Shown here in pieces: positions 5,951 to 10,812 of a stretch of 10,812 bases of DNA; position 1 is the first letter of the stretch; each line of letters begins with the position of its first letter. The DNA is from Ruminococcus sp. UBA3800 (lineage in GTDB: Bacteria; Bacillota; Clostridia; Oscillospirales; Ruminococcaceae). The notes beneath the pieces were generated by a model. That model had not been told where the DNA came from and did no database searches. It saw only the letters and a list, made by a program, of their open reading frames with translations. The stretch is from NCBI GenBank assembly GCA_002368715.1, contig DFEO01000126.1, positions 1 to 10,812 of the forward strand, in the 5' to 3' direction. The translations under genes were made by a program, and so were the position numbers.

Positions 5951-7228
5951 ATGGACAAGATCTTCAAACAAGCCGATATCCTACTGCCTGTTTTTTCAAA
6001 GGACAGCGATAAAATGACAAAGTGGTCGGTCGTTGCCTGCGACCAGTATACCTCCGAGCCGGAATACTGGGAAAAGGTAAAGGCACTTACCAAGGGCGAG
6101 CGCACTACACTGGAGCTGACACTGCCCGAGATCTATCTTAAAACTCCCGATGTTGACAGGCGTATCGCTAAGATCGGCAGGACGATAGATGAGTATATAG
6201 AAGAGGGTGTTTTTAAAGAGTATAAGAATGCGCTCATCTATGTTGAACGTATCCAGTCCGACGGAAAGATGCGTGCAGGGATCGTGGGCGCTGTGGATAT
6301 GGAGGGCTATGACTACTCAAAGGGCTCACAGTCTCCGGTAAGAGCGACAGAAGCAACGGTAGCCAAGAGACTCCCCCCGAGGATAAAGGTAAGAGAAAAG
6401 GCCGAGATCGAGCTTCCTCACATAATGATCCTTATCGACGATGTGAAAAAGTCCGTTATCGAGCCTCTGGAGAAGATCAAGGACAGGTTCGAGCTGCTTT
6501 ATGACTTTGACCTGATGTGCGGCGGCGGCCATATCACAGGAAGACTTATCGACGACGAGGCAGCAGCACAGGTGTTTGAGGCGATAGAAGCCCTTTCAGA
6601 CAAGGCAGCCTTTAACGAGAAATACGGCACCGACAACGAGGAGCCCCTGGTGTTCGCTATGGGCGACGGCAACCATTCACTGGCTACCGCCAAGGCTATC
6701 TATGAAAAGCTGAAGGCCGAGAATCCCGGCGCCGATCTTTCGGATCACCCTGCAAGATATGCTCTTGCCGAGATAGTCAATCTTCACTCCCCTGCTCTCG
6801 AATTCGAGGCTATCCACAGAGTCGTTACCGACGACGACGAGGACAGGCTTATCGAAGAGGCAAAGGAAGCTCTGGGGCTGAGCCACGAGCCGAGCGACCA
6901 GAAGATAACTCTTGTAATAAACGCTATGGAGTTTCCTTATTACATACACAAGCCCACAGCCAATCTTGCGGTGGGATCGTTTGTGAACTTTATCGACACC
7001 TATGCCGAGAAATACGGCGCAGCTATCGACTATATCCACGGAAGCGACGTCGTGAGGACGCTTTCAAAGACAGAGGGAAATGTCGGCTTCCTGCTGGAGG
7101 ATATGCCAAAGAGCGAGCTGTTTGCGACAGTTATCAAGGACGGTGCCCTTCCGAGAAAGACCTTCTCGATGGGTCACGCTGCCGACAAGCGTTTTTATAC
7201 CGAAGCAAGAAAGATAACCAAGGACTGA
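5951..7228 (+). CDS. DUF1015 family protein
   Basis: A 425-residue soluble protein with no signal peptide or membrane segment. It matches the DUF1015 family (COG4198), whose biochemical role is unknown to me. Recognisable features are the opening DILLPVF...KWSVVACDQYTSEPEYW (residues 9-40), the SPVRATE segment (128-134) and the family signature MGDGNHSLATAKAIYE (237-252), where Asp-Gly-Asn-His looks like an active or ligand-binding site. Members are often found in Clostridia near amino-acid biosynthesis genes, but here it is 15 nt upstream of a cellobiose 2-epimerase. Ribosome site AAGGAG (5937-5942) is 8 nt from the ATG. A TATAAT at 5928-5933 is too close to the start to be its promoter without losing the ribosome site. 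Family call is strong; function unassigned. Confidence 0.88.
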   Translation: MDKIFKQADILLPVFSKDSDKMTKWSVVACDQYTSEPEYWEKVKALTKGERTTLELTLPEIYLKTPDVDRRIAKIGRTIDEYIEEGVFKEYKNALIYVERIQSDGKMRAGIVGAVDMEGYDYSKGSQSPVRATEATVAKRLPPRIKVREKAEIELPHIMILIDDVKKSVIEPLEKIKDRFELLYDFDLMCGGGHITGRLIDDEAAAQVFEAIEALSDKAAFNEKYGTDNEEPLVFAMGDGNHSLATAKAIYEKLKAENPGADLSDHPARYALAEIVNLHSPALEFEAIHRVVTDDDEDRLIEEAKEALGLSHEPSDQKITLVINAMEFPYYIHKPTANLAVGSFVNFIDTYAEKYGAAIDYIHGSDVVRTLSKTEGNVGFLLEDMPKSELFATVIKDGALPRKTFSMGHAADKRFYTEARKITKD

Positions 7229-7243
7229 AACGGAGGAAGCGAT

Positions 7244-8413
7244 ATGCTTATAGATGAAGTCAGACAGGAGCTTACAGGGCATATAATGCCTTTCTGGAAC
7301 AAGCTCAGAGATGATGAGAACGGCGGATTTTACGGATATGTCGGGTTTGACCTGAATGTTGACAAAAAGGCTGACAAGGGCGTTATCCTCCATTCAAGGA
7401 TACTGTGGTTCTACTCAAAGGCCTATGCGGTGCTGGGAGACAAGAGCTGTCTTGACAATGCGCTCCACGCTTTTGAATATATCAAAAAAGCCTGTGTGGA
7501 CTATGACAAGGGCGGAGTCTTCTGGATGACGACCTTTGACGGCAAGCCTGCCGACACACAGAAGCACACCTATAATATTGCGTTTGCTATCTATGCGCTG
7601 TCCTGCCTTTACAACAGCTCAAAGAACGAGGAAGCCCTTAGTCTTGCCTATAAGCTCTATGACGATATCGAGACAAAGGCGCTGAAGGCAAACGGCTACG
7701 GCGAGGCCTTTGATGTTGACTGGAACGACGCCGACAACGACGAGCTTTCTGAAAACGGCCTCCACGCCGACAGGACAATGAACACTATTCTCCACCTGAT
7801 AGAGGCTTATACCGAGCTTTATAAGGCGCAGAAGCGTGAGGATGTGGGAGAGCGCCTTAAATACCTGCTCTCGCAGATGGAAAACATAGTTTACACTCCC
7901 GACACCCATGCCCTCAAGGTATTCTTCGACAACGACTACAACCTTGTGGGCGATATCCATTCCTACGGTCACGATATCGAGGCTCAGTGGCTGATGGACC
8001 TTGCCTGCGACACTCTCGGCGACAGGGAGCTTGCAGAGCGCTTTGCGAAAATGGATCTTGACATATCGGAAAACATTTATAAGCTGGCATTTGAAAACGG
8101 CGCTCTCAATAACGAGCGTGAAAACGACAGGATAGACAAAAAACGTGTCTGGTGGGTCCAGGCCGAGTCGGTGGTGGGCTTTATAAACGCTTACCAGCAC
8201 AGCGGCGACAAGAAATTTCTCGCAGCGGCAGGACAGGTCTGGGAAAACATCAAGAGCCGTGTCATAGACCCGAGAGAGGGCTCGGAATGGTTCAGCGAAG
8301 TCTCCTTTGAAGGCGTGCCCGATGAGAAGAAAGAGATAGCAGGCCCATGGAAGTGTCCTTATCACAACGGCAGGATGTGTATGGAGGTCATCACGAGAGG
8401 AGTAGACTGCTGA
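7244..8413 (+). CDS. ce: Cellobiose 2-epimerase
   Basis: This cytoplasmic enzyme (EC 5.1.3.11) epimerises the reducing-end glucose of cellobiose and related beta-1,4-disaccharides to mannose, and the reverse, feeding products to disaccharide phosphorylases in mannan and glucan use. The protein has 389 residues in the N-acylglucosamine 2-epimerase (alpha/alpha)6-barrel family. It closely resembles the Ruminococcus albus enzyme as I recall it, including WNKLRDDE..GGFYGY, KADKGVILHSRILWF (43-57), VGDIHSYGHDIEAQWLMD (235-252), ALNNER (287-292), RVWWVQAE (301-308), and the end GPWKCPYHNGRMCMEVITRGVD. Residues matching the known active site are R52, H184, H243, E246, W249, W304, E308 and H374, with H243 and H374 as the general acid/base pair. 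GGAGGA (7232-7237) precedes the start by 6 nt. It lies 15 nt after DUF1015 and overlaps the PHP gene by one base. Confidence 0.95.
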   Translation: MLIDEVRQELTGHIMPFWNKLRDDENGGFYGYVGFDLNVDKKADKGVILHSRILWFYSKAYAVLGDKSCLDNALHAFEYIKKACVDYDKGGVFWMTTFDGKPADTQKHTYNIAFAIYALSCLYNSSKNEEALSLAYKLYDDIETKALKANGYGEAFDVDWNDADNDELSENGLHADRTMNTILHLIEAYTELYKAQKREDVGERLKYLLSQMENIVYTPDTHALKVFFDNDYNLVGDIHSYGHDIEAQWLMDLACDTLGDRELAERFAKMDLDISENIYKLAFENGALNNERENDRIDKKRVWWVQAESVVGFINAYQHSGDKKFLAAAGQVWENIKSRVIDPREGSEWFSEVSFEGVPDEKKEIAGPWKCPYHNGRMCMEVITRGVDC

Positions 8414-9099
8414 TGCCGTACCTTTACGAGACCCACTGTCATACCGCTGAAGTGAGCGGCTGTGCGTCCGCATCGGCCGCCGAACAGGTGAAGCATTATA
8501 AAGAGCTGGGCTTTTCGGGAGTTATGATAACCGACCACTTCTTTAACGGAAACACTACCGTGGACCGCTCGAAGAGCTGGGAGCAGATGGTGGATGACTA
8601 CTGTCTGGGCTATGAGAACGGCAAAAAAGCCGGCGAAGAGCTCGGGATGACAGTGATGTTCGGAATAGAGTATACATATAAGGGAACGGATTTTCTTATC
8701 TATGGCCTTGACAAGGACTGGATAAAAAAGCACCCCGAGATAATGGATCTTTATGTGCCCGAGCTGTCAAAGCTCGTTCGCAGCGACGGAGGTATCTTCG
8801 TTCATGCTCATCCGTTCAGGCAGGTCTATTATATCGACACGATAAGACTGTTTCCCGATGACGTTGATGCAGTGGAGGTATATAACGCAGGAAACCTTCA
8901 GGACGCTATGAACGAGCGTGCAGAGTGGTATGCCGACAGCTGGGGGCTGGTAAAGACCTCGGGCTCCGACTGCCACCACCTATCACAGGATACCTTCGGC
9001 GGTATCGTTACCGACGAGCCGCTGAATGATATACAGGACTATATAAAACTGATAAAAACAAACGGTCTGAGCGGTATCCTCAGAGCCGAAAAAAGGTAA
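8413..9099 (+). CDS. PHP-domain metal-dependent phosphoesterase
   Basis: A 228-residue cytoplasmic protein of the polymerase-and-histidinol-phosphatase (PHP) family, COG0613-like. All four metal-binding motifs are visible: the HCH pair (His8, His10), TDH (Asp41, His42) after GFSGVMI, Glu86 in FGIEYTYKGTDFLIYG, HAH (His131, His133) in GGIFVHAHPF, and the GSDCH box (Asp186, His188). Family members hydrolyse phosphoesters such as histidinol phosphate, nucleotide 3',5'-bisphosphates or RNA ends; the substrate here is unknown. The start at 8413 (in TGATG, overlapping the epimerase stop) is preferred to an in-frame ATG at 8347, because the protein then begins MPYLYETHCH as usual for the family and AGGAG (8398-8402) lies 10 nt upstream. 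The overlap implies translational coupling with the epimerase. Confidence 0.9.
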   Translation: MPYLYETHCHTAEVSGCASASAAEQVKHYKELGFSGVMITDHFFNGNTTVDRSKSWEQMVDDYCLGYENGKKAGEELGMTVMFGIEYTYKGTDFLIYGLDKDWIKKHPEIMDLYVPELSKLVRSDGGIFVHAHPFRQVYYIDTIRLFPDDVDAVEVYNAGNLQDAMNERAEWYADSWGLVKTSGSDCHHLSQDTFGGIVTDEPLNDIQDYIKLIKTNGLSGILRAEKR

Positions 9100-9103
9100 A
9101 TAT

Positions 9104-9154
9104 CGGGGCATCAGCCAAGCCGGAGCCTCAGGGCGCCGCCCCGGAAACGGAGGT
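9104..9154 (+). other. Short GC-rich leader with a hairpin before the GH5 gene
   Basis: Between the PHP stop and the GH5 start, cggggc (9104-9109) can pair with gccccg (9138-9143), enclosing 28 nt. It is followed directly by the GGAGGT ribosome site (9149-9154), 7 nt from the ATG. No T-run follows the stem, so read-through is expected; I see no known riboswitch pattern and no promoter. Confidence 0.35.
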
Positions 9155-9161
9155 CATATTT

Positions 9162-10373
9162 ATGAAACTGAAAAAAGCAGCGGTCCTGGCAGCCGCAGCA
9201 GTGATGTGCCTGTCTGCGTCAGCCTGCGGAAGCGACAGCAGTTCTTCCGACAGCAAGACAGACAGCAAGACATCGCAGAGCAAAACCACAGACAGCAAGA
9301 CAGATGCAAACGGTAACGAGCTTTATGTCAGCCCTCACACCGAGCAGATGGAGATGAGAGACATTTCCGCATGGGATCTCGTGAGCGAGATGAAGGTCGG
9401 CTGGAACCTCGGAAACACGATGGATGCAACGGGTGAAGGACTGGAGTCCGAGACCTGCTGGGGAAACCCGAAGACCACAAAGGAAATGATAGACACCGTT
9501 AATGATACGGGCTTCAATGTGCTGAGGCTCCCTGTTACCTGGGACAAGCATATGGACGCTGACTATAACGTTGACCCTGCGTGGATGGCAAGAGTTCACG
9601 AGATAGTTGACTATGCTATCGACGACGGTATGTTCGTTATCCTCAACACCCACCACGAGGAGTGGTACTTCCCGACCGAGGAGGACAAGGCTCAGGATAT
9701 CGAGCAGCTGACAGCGCTGTGGAAGCAGATAGCTGAGGAATTCAAGAACTATGACGAGCACCTTATCTTTGAGGGCGTCAACGAGCCGAGACTCAGAGGC
9801 ACAGGCAAGGAGTGGACCGGCGGTGACAACGAGTCCAGAGATGTTGTAAACGAGTATGCAAAGGCATTCTACGACACTGTAAGAGCAAGCGGCGGCAATA
9901 ACGAAAAGCGTGATCTTATGATAACAGGCTACGCTGCTTCCTCCTCAAAGAACTGTCTCCAGTCGATCGAGCTGCCGAACTATGACGACGATCATCTTAT
10001 AGTTTCCGTTCACGCATATCTGCCCTACTCGTTTGCGCTCGACACAAAGGGCACAGACCAGTTCGATGTCAACACTGATGCAGGCGCTATCGACACATTA
10101 TTCAACGACATCCAGAGCGTTTTCCTCGATCAGCACATCCCTGTTATCGTTGGCGAGTTCGGATGCATGAACAAGATGAATGACGAAGAGCGTATCGAAT
10201 GTGTAAGCTATTATCTTTCGACAGCCAAGAGCTACGGAGTTCCCTGCATATGGTGGGACAACGGAGCATTCACAGGAAACGGTGAGAACTTCGGACTTCT
10301 TGTGAGGGACGACTTCCCTCCCTCATGGAGACCACAGAGCGTCGTTGACGCTATAATCGAAGCCGCAAGCTGA
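9162..10373 (+). CDS. GH5 endoglucanase-type lipoprotein, probably subfamily 4
   Basis: A 403-residue secreted glycoside hydrolase family 5 enzyme that should cleave beta-1,4-glucans or xyloglucan outside the cell. A signal peptide ends at LSASAC, placing a lipidated Cys at 22 (Ala rather than Leu at -3, a less typical lipobox), then a Ser/Asp/Lys/Thr linker to about 50. The (beta/alpha)8 domain shows VGWNLGNTMDA (79-89), LRLPVTW with Arg122, ILNTHHEEW (160-168), FEGVNEP (203-209) with acid/base Glu208, VSVHAYLP (281-288), VIVGEFG (328-334) with nucleophile Glu332, and CIWWDNG (362-368). GWNLGNT, ETCWGNP and NTHHE together suggest subfamily GH5_4. There is no dockerin and no carbohydrate-binding module, so it is likely held on the membrane instead of in a cellulosome. 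GGAGGT lies 7 nt before the start; 62 nt separate it from the PHP gene. Confidence 0.94.
   Translation: MKLKKAAVLAAAAVMCLSASACGSDSSSSDSKTDSKTSQSKTTDSKTDANGNELYVSPHTEQMEMRDISAWDLVSEMKVGWNLGNTMDATGEGLESETCWGNPKTTKEMIDTVNDTGFNVLRLPVTWDKHMDADYNVDPAWMARVHEIVDYAIDDGMFVILNTHHEEWYFPTEEDKAQDIEQLTALWKQIAEEFKNYDEHLIFEGVNEPRLRGTGKEWTGGDNESRDVVNEYAKAFYDTVRASGGNNEKRDLMITGYAASSSKNCLQSIELPNYDDDHLIVSVHAYLPYSFALDTKGTDQFDVNTDAGAIDTLFNDIQSVFLDQHIPVIVGEFGCMNKMNDEERIECVSYYLSTAKSYGVPCIWWDNGAFTGNGENFGLLVRDDFPPSWRPQSVVDAIIEAAS
9249..9302 (+). repeat. In-frame 12-bp repeats in the GH5 linker
   Basis: The 12-mer GACAGCAAGACA occurs three times with no mismatch, at 9249-9260, 9261-9272 and 9291-9302. All copies are in frame and encode Asp-Ser-Lys-Thr in the flexible linker after the lipid anchor. 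A unit of four codons can expand or contract without breaking the protein, so linker length may vary among strains. Confidence 0.8.
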
Positions 10374-10390
10374 TTTCAAGGGACAAACTC

Positions 10391-10426
10391 AAACGTCCTC
10401 GCTTAGTAATAAGCGAGGACGTTTTT
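10391..10426 (+). terminator. Strong intrinsic terminator of the GH5 operon
   Basis: aaacgtcctcgctt (10391-10404) and aagcgaggacgttt (10411-10424) form a perfect 14-bp stem with a 6-nt loop, ending in a T-run (10422-10426). It begins 17 nt after the GH5 stop codon. Because the 5' arm begins with AAA, the structure could also stop transcription coming from the other side. Confidence 0.93.
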
Positions 10427-10440
10427 GATAACTCTCGAAA

Positions 10441-10599
10441 GTATCTGTCCGAAGCGGGTTGAGAGCACGCATAAGCTTCGCTTACGCTGGGAAGTGTCCA
10501 CCCGAAGGGGTATGGGAGCACGCATATGCTTCGCTTACGCTGGGAAGTGTCCACCCGAAGGGGTATGGGAGCACGCATTAGCTCCGCTTACGCTAGGAA
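10441..10599. repeat. Three tandem copies of a 53-bp unit
   Basis: Units lie at 10441-10493, 10494-10546 and 10547-10599 with no spacer. Units 2 and 3 differ at 4 of 53 positions and units 1 and 2 at 9, mostly in the first half. Each unit carries GAGCACGCAT and CGCTTACGCT, whose arms can fold as a small hairpin (GCATAAGC with GCTTACGC in unit 1, one mismatch; more mismatches in units 2 and 3). Since 53 is not a multiple of three, the array is not a protein repeat. There are no unique spacers between units, so it is not a CRISPR array. It begins 14 nt after the operon terminator. Confidence 0.9.
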
Positions 10600-10812
10600 A
10601 GCCCCCATTTATAATCCGTCGGCGTTAGCCGACACCTCTTATTCGCACGAAAGCAATAATCTGCAACTCGGTCAAATTAGAACCTCTCAGTAGCCTCCTC
10701 GAAAAGCCTTTTCGGCTTTTCTTCGTTTATAGCATAGAACCGTTCTTTTCCTTGCCTCACATTTCTCGTCAAACCGCAAGCGGCTTGAGGTTAGCTTTGT
10801 CCGTGCTTCTCA
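10600..10812. other. Gene-free tail with several short hairpins
   Basis: I can support no gene in these last 213 bases. A perfect 6-bp hairpin gtcggc-gtta-gccgac lies at 10618-10633. An 8-bp hairpin gaaaagcc/ggcttttc lies at 10701-10721. An imperfect one, tcaaaccgc/gcggcttga with one mismatch, is at 10769-10788. On the minus strand one frame is open from the window edge to a TGA at 10687-10689, encoding some 40 basic residues without a recognisable motif. The density of palindromes resembles the 1232-1689 stretch and continues directly from the 53-bp array. Confidence 0.5.

Noticed and set aside
10441..10599. CRISPR array
   Set aside because: The 53-bp units abut directly with no unique spacers, and there are no cas genes in the window.
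10701..10726. Second intrinsic terminator (gaaaagcc/ggcttttc hairpin)
   Set aside because: The 8-bp stem is followed by TTCGTTT rather than a clean T-run, and no gene directly precedes it, so it is listed only as a hairpin.
10687..10812. Minus-strand partial gene at the window edge
   Set aside because: About 40 basic codons with no motif, no visible start and a stop inside hairpin-rich DNA; not enough to call a coding region.

Overview
The window looks like chromosomal DNA from a fibre-degrading Ruminococcus-type Clostridia bacterium (Oscillospiraceae). The strongest pointers are a cellobiose 2-epimerase whose length and active-site numbering coincide with the Ruminococcus albus enzyme as I remember it, a GH5 endoglucanase-type lipoprotein, Gram-positive style GGAGG ribosome sites, and gene families (DHHW, DUF4358, DUF1015) common in gut and rumen Clostridia. 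By eye, base composition is near 50% GC in the genes, with frequent ATA and AGA/AGG codons, and does not change sharply from gene to gene. The genus is an inference from protein recall; no search was run.

Layout. (1) Bases 1-1163, minus strand: the N-terminal 387 codons of the RecG helicase, cut by the window edge at its Walker B motif, with its own promoter. (2) Bases 1232-1689: gene-free DNA full of short perfect hairpins and a repeated 18-mer. (3) Bases 1690-5887, plus strand: a well-formed sigma-A type promoter, a leader holding eight copies of an 8-bp repeat, then four genes: a membrane-anchored SGNH hydrolase, a DUF4358 lipoprotein, an MBOAT acyltransferase of the AlgI/DltB type and a DHHW protein of the AlgJ type. 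This set reads as an extracytoplasmic O-acylation (probably O-acetylation) system for a surface or secreted glycan. An AT-rich hairpin follows. (4) Bases 5951-10373, plus strand: DUF1015 protein, cellobiose 2-epimerase, PHP-domain phosphoesterase (start overlaps the epimerase stop) and a GH5 glycoside hydrolase lipoprotein, closed by a perfect 14-bp-stem terminator. The epimerase and hydrolase suggest beta-glucan or beta-mannan oligosaccharide use. (5) Bases 10427-10812: no convincing gene; three tandem copies of a 53-bp unit and several hairpins.

Nothing here is a clearly new defence, mobile or RNA system. The most interesting points are the four-gene acylation operon with two different SGNH-like partners and a lipoprotein of unknown role, its octamer-repeat leader, the epimerase operon carrying two enzymes of unknown substrate, and the 53-bp repeat array behind the cellulase terminator.
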